Shown: positions 33,376 through 46,163, counted from the first letter of the stretch. The stretch is 64,000 bases of DNA from Aporrectodea caliginosa (GCA_020284085.1 JACEVL010000019.1:677001-741000), one strand, 5' to 3'. Translations and numbers: made by a program. Notes: generated by a model not told the origin, from the sequence alone.

Positions 33376-34517
33376 ATATTCTGACAACCTGGTAGCACGT
33401 GTGTTCATTGGGTTCTAACAGTCCTACAATATAGACAGAGAATGGAACCATTTCACTGTCTGGCTGTCTCCTCTTGTTTAGGTTCTCCATTTATTCAGTC
33501 ATTTACTTATTTTTAACTTCGAAATACAGAATAATGGCGCTTTAATGTGCAGCCATTCGCTCCTGTGTAACTAAGCATCAGAATAAAGCGGCCTGTGCTT
33601 ACGTAGACTTCTTTAAGCCTTTATAGGGCGTCATCTGACAGGCACATGCGAGAAATTATGAATCAAGATAAAGTCAGCGATGATAGACGCCTAATTAGTG
33701 TAATCTAGTCTCGCTGATTTGCCGTCTATGTCCGCTTGTGAGCATCTGATATCTGCAGTCCTTCTCCGCCCCTTGGCTTTCTATCGAGTCCTCCCATTGC
33801 GCAGTTTATCTGTCAACGCCGCCATTTTAGGGGCTCGAAGCGAGGACCATTTGGGGCGAGACGAGGCAATCGGCTTTTGAATGGACGCTTAATCATCGGT
33901 AAACTTCACTTCAAAACGTTTCTGCTGATCATTTGAAACATTCTCCGCCGACGGGTTTTAAATTGCGCCGATATTTTACGACTTCTGCTTGTTTGAACGC
34001 ATACTAGGTGTATTATACACACCAGTCTTGCTTGTTGCAGTTTCACAGACAAAATTGCCTTCAGCGGACTCGTGAAATGTAATCCGTACTCTTTTAGAAT
34101 GCAATGCAATAAGCCATATAAGGTTACGCAATGGAATGTGTTGCCATTTCATGCGATATGATTATTGTAGACCTAAGTTATGACTTGATGTAATGTAATA
34201 TAGTGTTATGCTATATTGGTATACTAAAACGCATCATGTTAAGGTATGTATTGTATCTATCAATTTATATAGCGCCTCTCGCAGTGCACACCAATCAGAG
34301 GCGCTTAGATGGACTTACCCTGCTAGCATGGAGCCACATGGACCCCACATAGGCCCCACATTCCATATGGGAACTATAATGTTATAAGTCATGCTTACAG
34401 CCTCACTCATTATGGGTTCATGTATCAAGATTTTTAATATAGCGCCTTTATTTAAGTGCAGCTGAAAAGCGCTTAATGAGAAACCTAGTTGTGTTGAAAA
34501 CATTATGCTACACTACT
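33376..34517. other. Intronic, no gene seen
   Basis: 33690-33900 is comparatively GC-rich, unique-looking sequence. Minus-strand SINE/LINE ends are at 34255-34310 (TTTATATAGCGCCTCTCGC...CAGAGGCGCTTA) and 34420-34480 (AATATAGCGCCTTTATTT...AAAGCGCTTA). Confidence 0.4.
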
Positions 34518-34824
34518 GTTAACCAATAATACTTTATAGCTAATTAAGTTGATCTAAATGTTCTACTGTTAACTAACAATACTTCTTGGCTATTCTATGT
34601 TGATCTAAATGTTCTACTGGTAACTAACAATACTTCATGGCTAATTAAGTTGATCTAAATGTTCTACTGTTAACTAACAATACTTCTTGGCTATTTAAGT
34701 TGATCTAAATGTTCTACTGTTAATCAACAATACTTAAACTTTATAGCTAATTAAGTTAATCTAAATGTTCTACTGATAACTAACAATACCTTGTAGCTAA
34801 TTAAGTTAATCTAAATGTTCTACT
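34518..34824. repeat. 50-bp tandem repeat, about 6 copies
   Basis: The unit is TAACTAACAATACTTCTTGG, CTATTTAAGTTGATCTAAAT, GTTCTACTGT. Copies differ at few positions; one has a short insertion. Confidence 0.9.
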
Positions 34825-36119
34825 CAAGCAGCTACTAATTTGCTGCATCATAAACGCCAAGTAATCCTTTGAAATTTGTATAAGACGGATAATAACTGTA
34901 GCCACAGTTATGCGAAAACTATAATTATGTGCACAGTTCGAACTTTTCACAGTTATACATAAGCCCTACAGTTCACAAAAGCCGTATACACGTCTCGTGG
35001 AAAAGGACACTTATGCATACAAGCCGTACATAATTATCACAGTCATACACAGCAAGTGTACAAAGGCCACTTGTAAAGGACATTACTGGTCGGTTACAAG
35101 ACGCTGTAGCTAGGTACAGCGTTTGACAAATAATCGCTGAATCTTTTCTCGGCCTGACGTTTAATTTGCGCTCACTGAACCTCTGACCTATTAATAGGTT
35201 TTTGCGCTGTTCTGGAATACGATAGCCTTGATTTCGAGAAATGGGGGCTGGAAAAGAACTCCGATACGCTCAGAAATTCAGCTCCGGCGGCGGATATGGT
35301 TTACAAATTGAGACCCGGTTTCAAGAAGATCATCAGTCACCCTGTATAAACGTAGTCATGGGTCGTTGAAACAAATCCGACCAAAATAAACATCCTGTTT
35401 AGTCTGTGGCTTCGGAGTGTCAGAGACAATGGCGCTTATTCAGGCTTTCCAGTCGCGGAAACCGAGCCGCGATTAATAAGAAACGTGTATATCTGGATTA
35501 ATGGACGATCCCTACACCCTCTGTGTACACGTCCATCCATTTCGGAGCCGTTGGCGTGACGCATAAGGAATATACTGTCAACATGAGCGACCGATTAGCA
35601 CGCGCAAAACGCCCCGTGAAGTATGAAGAAACTCAAGATAAAAATGACAAGCGAATCATTCTAAGAATATCTACATCGACATAAACAGGGCCACTTCACA
35701 TCTGCGCTATTATAGACTGATAGCAGGTTACTAGCAGTTGTCTGCTATTATAATATAGCACTCTGGCAAAGGGCGTAGACGTGAAACACCGTTTGTCGTC
35801 ATGCGTTCTATGTTTGTTCAGGCCTATGGATACTTTTATCCTATGGGCCTAGACCTATACTACAACTAACGGTCAAATGAAATGACCTTAACGGAGTGCT
35901 GTGTGAAGGACCTGTGCAACTTGCTCAGCCCGAATATGAAACAAAGTACTATCGATTAGTATTGAATCTAATTAGGCTCATAATGCGATAGGCATTTGCA
36001 TTTTGAATTGGCTCTGAGTAATCAGTTCATCAGCGTCATTAGTCATCGGAACAATCTTCCAATGCGCTCATTGTTATTGGTTGTAAGAGCACGTATATAG
36101 TTCTGTAGTATGCTTCTCA
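34825..36119. other. Intronic, no gene seen; unique-looking sequence
   Basis: Little repeat content between 35100 and 35700, moderately GC-rich. This is a candidate region for intronic regulatory DNA by position only. Confidence 0.3.
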
Positions 36120-36425
36120 GATCACACGATTATAATTATTCAGAACATCACTGTTATGAATGAAAACGCCAGAATAAGCCTATTGTTCTTCAGATCATCC
36201 AAATTTATGAGTCAAAGCATCGGTCTATACCTACTGCTCTCGTGAATCATCATAATCATGAGTCAGATCATCAGAACAAGTGTTTGTTCTACTGCTCATC
36301 AGAATTGTGAGTCAGAGCATCAGAAGAGGCCTATTGTTCTTTAGATCATCATCACAGGCATCGTGAGTCATTGCTGTTGTTCTTTAGATCATCATCACCG
36401 GGATCGTGAGTCATTGCTATTAACC
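36120..36425. repeat. Degenerate tandem repeat around TTCTTTAGATCATCA
   Basis: (A/T)GATCATCAxxAxxxxTxGTGAGTCA-type phrases recur five or six times at 40-60 bp spacing, the last two nearly identical. Confidence 0.65.
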
Positions 36426-37477
36426 CTATTAGCAACGACTTCCATGTAGTAGATTCCAATAATCAGTTTGATTAATTAAACGAATAGATTAGCAGCTCTG
36501 AAAAAGAGAATAAAGAAATATACAAATCCTGTGATGCAATGGCCTCACGACCAAAGACTTTGGAAATCATTTGTCATTGATAGAACAGGAGATAACTTAG
36601 ATAAGTAAAGGAAATGAACGCCTCCCAAAAACACTTTCGGACAAGGGAGTTTTGCTTAAGGGAGTTTTGCTTTACTAGTAGTTTTATCGACTTTATAAGA
36701 CTGCCATAATTATAACACCAAAGCATATAGTACAGAGTAGAAACAGATTCAATTGAAGAAACTTACTGGCCTGTCATTGCTGAAGTCACGTTTACGCCTT
36801 GGCTAAATGACACTTCGACCGCAGAACACCTCATACATATTCATGTATGAAGACACTTACTACTTGTAGGGTCTATTAAGTGCCTCTCAGACTTGCCTTT
36901 GCACGTGTCTCATTTGTTAAATGACCCTTTGACCGTATACGACCATGCTTCTAACTACTTTCTACTACATTCTACATAGAGATGTGTACAAAGTGTGTAG
37001 GTATCTTACTTATGCACGTACCAAGGGCGCCTAATGTAAGTGCCTCTTAGACATGCCTATACTACTTTTGTGTGTCTCAAAGCACGCATCAAGGGCACCA
37101 CCTTTTCCAAACTGTGGTGTCTCCTAATGGCGTCACTAAATAAAGTCTTCTAAGGTCAACTGAAATTTACGTCAGAGCTTCGTTCTTTGTCTCGCGTGGC
37201 ATGCACTGCGCAAAGGTTCTTCTCGCTTGCACGCTATAGAGTGTCTCTTATACAATTCTGAAGTGTCAAGTGTCAACCTGATCCTCTTAATACCAAGCAA
37301 TCTCAAAAGTCGACCAATCTCTTGCTGACTCTATATCTGTGCATTTCTTTCTCTATTTTAATTAAACTGCAATTCCATTTAAATGCGCTATATAAGTGAT
37401 CGTATATATAGGCTAACTGATCGTAAAAGACAGGAAGTCTAAATCTTTCAAACTGCTATCGACATGTTCTATTGTAT
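36426..37477. other. Intronic, no gene seen
   Basis: No coding resemblance. ACTTACTACTTG and TCTCAGACTTGCC phrases recur loosely between 36850 and 37080. Confidence 0.3.
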
Positions 37478-37735
37478 CATATTGTATCTGCGAATTTATA
37501 AAGAGCCTCTAGCAGTAGGCCTAATGACTATTCAGAGGCGCCTCCAGCGTGAACACTCCGAGGAAACAGAAAACTTTTCAAGCAACGGACTCGCCAAAAT
37601 CTCAGCCCGAATTTGTGAGGGAAGGTTTTTCTACGAACAAGGACCCATAATTGTGGGTCCTTAATAGTTAAGCCTTAAGAGGCACTTAATAGTTGAGCAG
37701 TGTCTGTCCTAGCACGGGGGAACGAAGAGGTCAAG
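37478..37735 (-). repeat. LINE 3-prime fragment, same family as 24298-25011
   Basis: On the minus strand the order is the same as in the larger copy: a phrase related to CCGTGTCAGGACCG, GAAAGTTCTTT-like coding end, GAGGCGCCTCTGAATAG ... CTCTTTATAAATTCGCAG, then an (AATAC)-like tail. GGACCCATAATTGTGGGTCC (37640-37659) is a perfect 20-base palindrome inside. Confidence 0.55.
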
Positions 37736-38054
37736 TCAAATGTTCTGCAGTAAACCTCATTAAACCAACAGAAAAGAGCGCTAAGCACCGCCACAATGTT
37801 AAACCAGAGATCGATTTAATTTCACTGGCGGTTATTCACGCATGATTGCAATGTAATGTATTAGGATATATTGTAACTTAATGTAGCACTTTTGTCATTT
37901 ACCTAAAAGACGATAAATACTTTCACAAAGATGCATGAAATTGGAGTAAAAGAACTAAGCTACGAATCTTAAGGATATCTGTTTAGAACAAAGTACCCAA
38001 GATTTATTAAGTTATATAATTTTTTTATGATGTGTTATAACCATAACCATACAT

Positions 38055-38560
38055 TTTATTGCTTCTTGTTGCTCAAAATAACATAACAGTCACAATAAAG
38101 ACATTCGTTGATTGACAGGAAGCAATGGGCGAGAGACCCTTAAGGGACCAAAGTCCCGCTGACAGGGTTACCCATGTACATAGAAATGATAGCAGTAATT
38201 ATTTATTGTATTACATATTACATTACCTGTTATACATTTACTTATATGCAATGTAGTATATGAATGAAGTTAAGAATCTTTAGGATATCAATTGAGAAAC
38301 AATCAATCAATCAATTTCGTTTATTCACAACACCAAGCTGACAGGTCGCAACTTGTTACAGGTAACAGATAGGAAAAATTGTCTAAGCACTGACAGTTAG
38401 TTATTAAATGGGTTGAGATAGCAAATATTATCTCTGCTCTAACTAAGGAAGAATTATAGGCTGGTGGCAATGCTAGTTAGGGCAACCAATATGGTATAGA
38501 TACAAGACAAACTGAGGCCACAAGTAAAACATAAAGCACTTTTTACTGCACAGTAACTGT
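38055..38560 (-). repeat. Two LINE 3-prime untranslated ends in tandem
   Basis: Minus-strand ends at about 38055 (AGAAGCAATAAAATG) and 38305 (GTGAATAAACGAAATTGATT followed by GATT units) each have an AATAAA-like phrase and a short tandem tail. GGGTAACC and GGTTGCCCTAACTAGC lie upstream as in other LINE tails of the window. Confidence 0.45.
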
Positions 38561-39290
38561 TGTAGATCTGTCCAATAGTATAAACACACAACTTAAGCTA
38601 ATAAGAGGAAGTTCGGGGAAATTGTCCATTAAGGAGCTAACGTTGCCGAGATTGAGACACGCAGATTGAGACGTCTGGCAGAGAGAGCACTTTAAGGCGA
38701 CGTTTGGAAGAATTGCCTTCATTTCGGGACGATTTAAATCCCGCTTGTCTGCGCTCCATTCATTGCCATGAATTGGACAACAGCGCTAAGGACCACTATC
38801 AATCGACGCTCATTTCGGGCGCCACGAAGCCCTTGCGTCTCTCTAAACGTCGTCTACTTTGTAAATCTTCAGAACTGTGTGTAAATAGACGTATATAGCA
38901 AATTCTTAGCAATGGTAGATTTATAAACTTCTGCTGTATACATACTGGTCTGTTATTTTATAGAAGTATACGCCATAGGATACATCGGAGGCGTTCGACG
39001 TCTGTTAGACATGGGCGTCAGCATTAATTTTCTATATTCGCCGCTACGTGACCGTCCATATGTCTTGCTGTTTATAAGATACCATTATGTGCCGTAAAAT
39101 CGTATTCAGCCGCAGAGAAGGATATTGTATGGGCGGCTTGTTCTTGTCCCGACTTCTACGCACTCGAGATGCATGCTCAACGAGAACGTGTCTGCTTTCA
39201 AATGTTTATCTGTAGCGAATGAGATACTCAGACTCGTAGGACCCTAAACAATCACGTCGTTTTTAAAAGTTCGACTTTGGGTGAAGATAT
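38561..39290. other. Intronic, no gene seen
   Basis: Unique-looking; nothing assignable. Confidence 0.3.
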
Positions 39291-39294
39291 TTAA

Positions 39295-39357
39295 CTCTTT
39301 AGCGACGAGCTGCTTTGGTTTCCCAGTCGCTTTTAATACGCTCTCGTCGCTAAAGTG
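39295..39357. mobile_element. Tiny piggyBac-type MITE, 63 bp
   Basis: TTAA at 39291-39294 and 39358-39361 encloses CTCTTTAGCGACGAG and, at the other end, the complement of CACTTTAGCGACGAG (14 of 15 positions). The TTAA target and C(C/A)CTTT-type ends suggest a piggyBac derivative. Confidence 0.65.
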
Positions 39358-39361
39358 TTAA

Positions 39362-39954
39362 CTAAGAACCCGATGTTTATTTTGTACTTCATATTTGGTC
39401 CTCTGGTTGTAGTGGTCATATGCATGAGTGTTGCCCTGGACTCGTGTCCATGGACTCTGGGATCTGTCCATTGAGACTCAATTAGGGAACTAAGGACAGG
39501 AAGCAAGCGCTTTCTCTGTGTACAACCTCAGGATTTATGAGTGCCTCCCGGAATAGCAGTCTCTTGACGTTGATACTGACGTAACCCAAACTCAAAATAA
39601 AACAGAATGTATCATGATGTTGACGTATGAATACACCCGATAATAACTTTCAATATCCCATAGCATCTATACCTTTTAAAGACTTAACAGGTACGCTGTT
39701 AATAGGGAAAATGACCGCCATGTCTACTTTTAGTAGTTCGACGTTTTACCTCGTGGAGATATGTAACTCTACCAAATGCATGTATACATTGGGCAGATGA
39801 TCCGGCTGACTCAAGACCATGGAACATAAAGTTCCTGAGCGCATGCTGTGACGGTGCCAATACGTGAGGCCTATCGAAGCAAGAGGATCTTGACTGTTAT
39901 CTGTTTAAGGCTCAGAAAGTGAAACTAACACTTTCTACACTTGGTGCCTCTCAC
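39362..39954. other. Intronic, no gene seen
   Basis: A phrase at 39722-39772 (ACTTTTAGTAGTTCGACGTT...GATATGTAACTCT) resembles the left flank of the tiny MITE (39259-39300), so the MITE may sit in an older repeat. Confidence 0.3.
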
Positions 39955-40195
39955 GATTGACTTAAGAGACTCCTCCTCTTCCTATTTTCTTCCCATCTCC
40001 TGCCTCTTTTTCTTCTCCTTCTCCTTCGTCTCCCATTCCTGCTTGTCCTCTTTCTTCTCCAAGTCCTCCTTGTACTCCTCTTTGACCTCCTTCTCCTCCT
40101 CTTCCTTATCTTTCTTAAGTTATTCTTCCTTTCGCCATATTCTTCAGCTCCTCCCGCCATCTGCAACTCCTCTTCCCTCTTCGTCGAGAAGCTTC
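39955..40195. repeat. Polypyrimidine tract
   Basis: CTCCT/TTCT-rich on the plus strand for about 220 bases. Serine-rich and arginine-rich frames on either strand are artefacts. Confidence 0.85.
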
Positions 40196-41679
40196 AATTC
40201 TGAGGATGCACTTCTGACGTTCTTAGTGCCACTGAAATCTTAGCCAAATTTGTGATGAATATTACGAGACTCTCATAAAATCGTAATCGTAAGCTCCGAA
40301 CTTCTAAAGGGCCACTCGGGTAGTCAGAAGGTGGTCCAAGACGATCTTGGAGGCCGGCTGTCTTTTTCTCAATGGCTGGAAAAGATGCCATTCCAGTTAA
40401 GACAAGTTAAGTATAGCATTAAATTTTAATTCAACGCTATAGACTTAGCGTTCAATTATGATAGCTGAAGATTTCGATGTACATGGTAATAAAGATTATA
40501 CACCATCTACTCAAATAGTGTAATCTTCAGCCTATGTCTTAGCCATCCGCCACCAGAATATGCATGGTAATTGTTTGAGTTTACTTGTTAAATTCAGGAT
40601 AGATAGGATTAAGAACAACGCAGCTTAATAAAAGCAGTTACTCAGAGTCTCAGCCATTTAGCTAATTAGCTAAAAGTGTACATGAAGAGAATTCAGTTCT
40701 TGCTTAACGACAAATATATCTCTTTCTCCTTCCCGTTACTTCTATGACATAATTGTTTAAATGTTGTCTACTACCTTACAAGTAATTCTAACAGTCAAAA
40801 GCTATAGTGGTTTATTTATAATGCGCATATATTAATCACATTTCTCAGGACGTCTTTAAATCAAAGAAGGTTGACTTGGCATAATTTATATAGCGCGTTG
40901 ACTCCTAGAAGCACCGGACCTCAGTAAGTGGGGGGAGGTAGATGGTGACTATTTATAGTTTGATTTTATTTAGGATGAGTATGCTCATATTTATACACTC
41001 ATAAGTATGCGTGTATACTTGCACGGGTTTAAAGTCCGATGTGGAGAAAGTCAAGATGTCGTGCTATTTGGTGAACCATCATTCAGGGTTATCTAGTTGA
41101 CCCCAATGGAGATCACGTGACTCAACGTCGACATAGTTTACGTTGGAAGGGAGGGTGATAGCAAGGAAAGGGGGTTACAGACGATGATGATGCGTACAAT
41201 GAACTAAGTGACCCTTTGAACAATAAAGTTCGAAGAAAAATGGATTTAAAGTGAGAGACGAGAAAGAAGATTATGTCGATGTTAACCTGAGTTTCATCGC
41301 CTTTGACCTATTCACTAAAGGAGCTACATGCAATTCTTGAGACGTACAGACACATGGCGGCTTTGTGGGGTTATGAAACGCGATAAAAACTTATATAATT
41401 AGCCAGAAACATAAGTACATGCATATTGAATAGATGCATTCATGCATATAGATACCTGTATTATAGTACTTACATGCATACGCACACATAGGTGCAAGCA
41501 TGCATACATGCAAACGTATACGTGCATACATACATGCATACATTCAGACATACAGGAGATATGGGATGATGGGACCTGAGCAGTGTGGACCAGAGACAGC
41601 ATGGTCAGCAGAAACATGAGACGAAGTCTGGGTGTAACATTCGAGAACAATGTCAGATGCTGAGGAGTCTAATCATCGT
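40196..41679. other. Intronic, no gene seen
   Basis: A possible decayed minus-strand SINE/LINE end near 40880 (AATTTATATAGCGCGTTGAC) and CATA-rich sequence at 41415-41555 are the only features. Confidence 0.35.
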
Positions 41680-41780
41680 ATTCATTCATTCATTCATTCA
41701 TTCATTCATTCATTTCCATTCAATTCATTCAATTCATTCATTCATTCATGCATTCATGCATTCATTCATTCATTCATTCA
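41680..41780. repeat. (ATTC)n microsatellite, LINE tail
   Basis: ATTC units, including ATTTCCATTCA interruptions. Read on minus, it is a (GAAT)n tail on the LINE end to its right. Confidence 0.9.
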
Positions 41781-42150
41781 TAGCATTTATACAGCTTCTT
41801 CGAGGATGCTTTACAGATCTGTCTAATGTCAGCGCAAATGCTGATGCTCCTATTTACGTAACAAGTACATATTTGACTGTTTCTTAAACAGTAAGGCTTT
41901 GGCTTCCTGGGTAAGTGCAGGAAGACTGTTCCAGGCACGTGGACCAGCGACCCGAAAGGCCCAATGACCATTTTTAGTTTTAGTTACTGGAATGAAAACA
42001 TAATCGGACTTTGATGATCGCAACCGCGACCTGCTGGAATCATCTGATGCGATGTTGTCTGTGACGTATAGTGTGGTGCGCAGTTGTTAAGACATCTAGG
42101 GCTATGCACGTGGATGCAAAGTTTGAATTTGATGCGCTCGCCGATTCTTA
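41781..42150 (-). pseudogene. LINE ORF2 C-terminus and 3-prime end
   Basis: The minus strand reads KTKNGHWAFRVAGPRAWNSL, PALTQEAKALLFKKQS and then a stop. (F/V)xxxGPRxWNSLPxxxR...FKxxLK is the usual end of CR1/L2-type ORF2. TTTATAGCGCTTCTTCGAGG-like 3-prime sequence and the GAAT tail follow. Confidence 0.65.
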
Positions 42151-42194
42151 GCCACTAAAGCTATTCTTGTATCCCCGTTCGTATATATGCATAT

Positions 42195-44240
42195 ATTCAA
42201 TTCAATTTCAATTCAAAAAGTTTTATTGTTCCCCATCATAATTACAAAATACAACTATCAACACTAGTGTTATTTAGGCAACAAACGGAGAGCCCTGAAG
42301 GTCACAGGACCCACCAACTAGGGCTACCTAAGTACCATATGATGTGGTGATAATGACGGTTCGTTTACAGAGAACCAACAACAGACAGTACACAGAAATC
42401 AAAACAAACTTAACTAAGCGATGGCAACACAGCAATTTGAAATCAAAACAAACTTAACTAAGCGATGGCAAAACAGCAATTTGAAATCAAAACAAACTTA
42501 ACTAAGCGATGGCAAAACAGCAATTTGAAATCAAAACAAACTTAACTAAGCGATGGCAAAACAGCAATTTGAAATCAAAACAAACTTAACTAAGCGATGG
42601 CAAAACAGCAATTTGAACAATTACACATTTAATAAGAGAGCTCGCATGGATTTTTTAAATAAATTCAAGTTAGGCAGGTGACGAATGCTGACAGGGATAT
42701 TGTTCCAGACTGATGGACCTGTGGACCTTAAGGCGAATAACCTTGTATTAGTGCGTGCAAATATATCTCTGTAAGATTCAACTTGTCTAGTGAGGTAAGT
42801 ATGAGTGTCCGATGTTATATTAAAGTAGTCATTAAGTTAAACACCGAGGGTAGCAATTTATGCTAATGTCTGTACATAAACTCACTTATTTGAATGGTAT
42901 TAATTTGATTAAGTCTAAGAATTTTAAATCTACTAAAGAACTGACTAGTGTGCGTAGTAGGCAAGACCCTAGCTATTATTCTAATTGCTCTTTTTTGCAA
43001 CATGTTAATTTTATGTAAGCGGTGCATAGACTATAGTTGGAAGCCCAGACAATATTACCGTAGGCCAGATATGGATATATTAAAGAGTAATAGAGGTTGA
43101 GTAGAACTTTTTGAGTTAGGTAAGATGCCAATCGATTCAGAATGCCTGCATTTTTGCAATTTTCATAGAAATTAATTTAATGTGCTCTGACCAGTTTAGA
43201 TGTTGGGCTGTTGGCCAATGCAAACTCCAAGAAATTTGGCGGAAGATACCTGCGGGATTACATTTCCATCAATTAGTAATTGGATACTAATTTCGGGTAT
43301 TAGTTTTCTATGAGATCTAAATAGTATAAAATTGGTTTTATTAATGTTTAATGATAATTTATTAATTCTAAACCAATCAACCACATACGTGATTTCATGA
43401 TTAAATGTTTGATATAATTCATATAAGGATTTATTGAGAATAGAATATATTAGTGTCATCAGCGAATATAATAAAATTGAGAATAGTTGAAGTATTAGGG
43501 AAGTCATTTATTTATATAAGAAATAAGAGAGGACCTAGATTAGAACCTTGCGATACACCATATTTAACCTGTTGAAATTTAGATAAAATTCCGTTGCAGA
43601 TGACTTGCTGATTTCTATTTGTTAAGTAACTATCGAACCATTGATGGGTGACCCCTCTTATTCCATAATGTTGGAGTTTTTCTAACAATATACCGTGGTC
43701 CACCGTATCAAAGGCTTTTGCCATGCAGGTCTATGAAGATGCCTACTGAAAATTCATTATTATCAATTGCTGTTGTGATTTGTTCTTGCAGATTTATGAG
43801 TGACATAGCAGTAGAGTGGCCTGACCTAAACCCATGCTGCATAGAATATAGAGGATATCATTTTTGATGAGGTGGTTATTAAGTCTTTCATACATAATTT
43901 TTTCCAATATTTTACTAATTACTAAGAACTGAGATGGGTCTATAATTAGTATTGTAAGGTCTTCCTTATGCCCTTGTTTGAAGATAGGCACAATTTTGCC
44001 AATTTTAGTTCATATGGAACTACACCAGTCCTGTTGAGAAAGAGCAGTTAATAATTTCAGAAAGCGGCTGAGCGATGGATTTAATCAGTGGTAAAGCTAT
44101 CATTGGGTCAATACCGTCAAGCCATGAGCTATGAGTAGGTTTAATGGCATGAGATATATTAATAATATATCCTCAGGGTTGGTTAAATACAGTGCCAAGG
44201 AGTTATCACATGGGGTTTTCATATATTTATTGTAGGAGTT
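42195..44240 (-). pseudogene. CR1/L2-like LINE, 5-prime truncated, with near-complete RT palm
   Basis: Minus-strand order from 44240: LPLIKSIAQPLSEIINCSFS, KLAKI(V)PIFKQGHKED, ISKILEKIMYERLNNHLIKN, GHSTAM, MAKAFDTVDHGILLEKLQHY, GVSQGSNLGPLLFLI, INDFPNTSTILNFIIFADD, VDWFRINKLSLNINKTNF, SAKFLGVCID, TGPSVWNNIPVSIRHLPNL. FADDTN (43449-43466) is the catalytic YADD-type motif; GVSQGS stands for the usual GVPQGS. Just one nonsense codon separates FLI from INDF, but several frameshifts occur elsewhere. A 3-prime untranslated part with a five-unit minisatellite ends in AATAAAACTTTTTGAATTG with TTGAA/ATTGAA tail units (42197-42225). No endonuclease domain remains. Confidence 0.9.
42396..42615 (-). repeat. 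44-bp minisatellite in the LINE 3-prime untranslated part, 5 copies
   Basis: Five head-to-tail units of AAATCAAAACAAACTTAACT, AAGCGATGGCAAAACAGCAA, TTTG. Units 2-5 are identical to one another by eye; unit 1 differs by one base (AACACAG). Confidence 0.97.
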
Positions 44241-44461
44241 GTATGTATCCATGCATGCATATATTGTATGCGTATAAACACGCATTCATGCTTGTATGAC
44301 ATTGAATGTAAGCTTATTTACATGCGTGTAACCGATATTACGGTGAGTCCTATTTTGTGGTTGTGTACACGACTGACACTCTGATCTCTTTCGGTGACCC
44401 TGTCTGCTATTCATGTCGCCTTCTGCTCTATATCTAAATAACATATTTATACACACGCACG

Positions 44462-44492
<31 letters not shown>

Positions 44493-44848
44493 GCATATAT
44501 ACATATGCATATATATATATATATATATATGGGTGTGTGAGTGTGTGTGTGCGCGCGTGAATTTTATGGTTGTGCTGTGTCAGCGTGCTGGCGTGCAGCC
44601 GTAGAGAAGCTGTTGACAGCGAGAATTACATAAATGATTCGTCTGCAGAGACAGAGAGCGAAAGGGAGCGGTGCATGGCGGGCGCTGGATGGAATGTCGA
44701 CGTAGCAATTAGGAATAAATAAAGGCAGGATCCATCATCTGTCGGTTTCCAATGCCAGATTCATCATTATCTAACACCTATCGCTATACACTGTATCTCC
44801 AATGTATACATGGATTACTATAATGCCATATATCTATACATGTATATT

Positions 44849-44879
<31 letters not shown>

Positions 44880-45110
44880 TGTGTGTGTGTCATAGAGTAT
44901 ATATGTGTAAAACATTGTGTATGGTAAAGCTATTAATTATATTATATTATATATATATGCGATTTACCTGTAGCTATACACACATATGCACAAGTTCGTA
45001 TATATAATATATGTGAGTGAATAATGATTGGTGTAAGATATTAGACACAATAAAAATAGATCCTTTCAGCGATCTTCTTCCTTATGCTACATTGCCATAT
45101 ATTTAGACAC
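44241..45110. repeat. Intronic; scattered (CA)n, (AT)n and (GT)n microsatellites, no gene
   Basis: CA then AT then GT runs at 44455-44550, AT/GT at 44835-44892, AT at 44940-44960. Short Tyr/Ile and Cys/Val frames come from these runs. Confidence 0.8.
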
Positions 45111-45140
45111 ACACACACACACACACACGCACACATACAC
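45100..45140. repeat. (CA)n microsatellite
   Basis: About 18 CA units, one interrupted. Confidence 0.9.
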
Positions 45141-45499
45141 ACAATGTATAAATTATATAATGCCTGTGCATATAAGAATGCTAGTTTATATATAGGTGTT
45201 TCATTAATATCAGATGCCTTGAAGTCAATCATCAGATCATTTATTGGTGTATAATGCAGCGTAGGCAAAGTGAGACATACAACAGACGAAACACCCTTTC
45301 TTCTACTTCTTATACTGCATACCAAACCCCAAACGGGAATTTTAGGGTGACAAGATGACGGACCTTGCTCAGACTCAGGACCAAAACAACTTGCATGTTT
45401 CTATATTGGTGTCATTGAGGTCTCTATTCTGAAGTACTCGTGGCTAAGTAGTGATTGTGGCTATAGGTGGCAGTAAAAGTACAATGAGCTTGCGCCTTG

Positions 45500-45640
45500 C
45501 ACAGCTGCAACTTTGTTGATTTATGTCTTCTGTAATTTGTGTTCTTGAGAATTGTTTAATCGTCATAACATGTACCTGTACAACAGTGCGTTTGTCAGGC
45601 GCTTCATCAAAGAATAAATATTCTAAAATATTTTAATATT
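45500..45640 (+). repeat. Headless SINE 3-prime end (same family as 10845-11125)
   Basis: CATAACATGTACCTGTACAA, CAGTGCGTTTGTCAGGCGCT, TCAAAGAATAAATATT match the 3-prime part of the copy at 10985-11060. The tRNA-like head is absent. Confidence 0.65.
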
Positions 45641-45834
45641 CCAAACAGTCTCATGACAATGAGTCTTAACATAATAACTGTTGAATCTAACTAGCCAATG
45701 TAGCCATGCATAGAGCTTTAGGACAGTCACAGCCCCCAAGACGATTGGCGGAAAAGAGAGACTCTTTGCATCGCCAATGTAAACCATGGCCAACCCACAA
45801 TGTCCCTAATAGTTTTATTAGCTATATCCACTGA

Positions 45835-46163
45835 TATAGCGGCATCAATGTCGGAAATTGTACAGAATCGCAATCACAACTATACTCTAAACTCTTCCAT
45901 GAGCGAAGCCGTATAGGTTGGCTGCGTTCAGGATCTGTTAAGTGGTACCAAGATTGCAAGACAATTGAATACAATGATGGACTGATAACAGTGCATGGAG
46001 AGAAGATAAATGGGAAGACGTGAAATGTATTAATAAAGATTATCTTCATCTGAACCAGTTGGGAAGTTCACCTTCCGCTTTCAACTCTCATCCTCACAGT
46101 GCAACGATACAATGTAGAAAACAATGAATTCCACATGAAGCATTTTACCGTGCATTCATGTAC
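45835..46163 (+). repeat. Inverted duplicate, copy A, ending in (CA)n
   Basis: Shares with 47975-48310 (opposite strand) CGAAGCCGTATAGGTTGGCT, AAGATAAATGGGAAGACGTG, CTGAACCAGTTGGGAAGTTC, ACCTTCCGCTTTC and ACAATGTAGAAAACAATGAA. One frame reads LFHERSRIGWLRSGSVKWYQ then DCKTIEYNDGLITVHGEKIN; the other copy reads LFHDRSRIGWLRPGSIKRCQ then DCNTIEYNGL. Differences are partly conservative, hinting at an originally coding ancestor. Family unknown. Confidence 0.75.
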
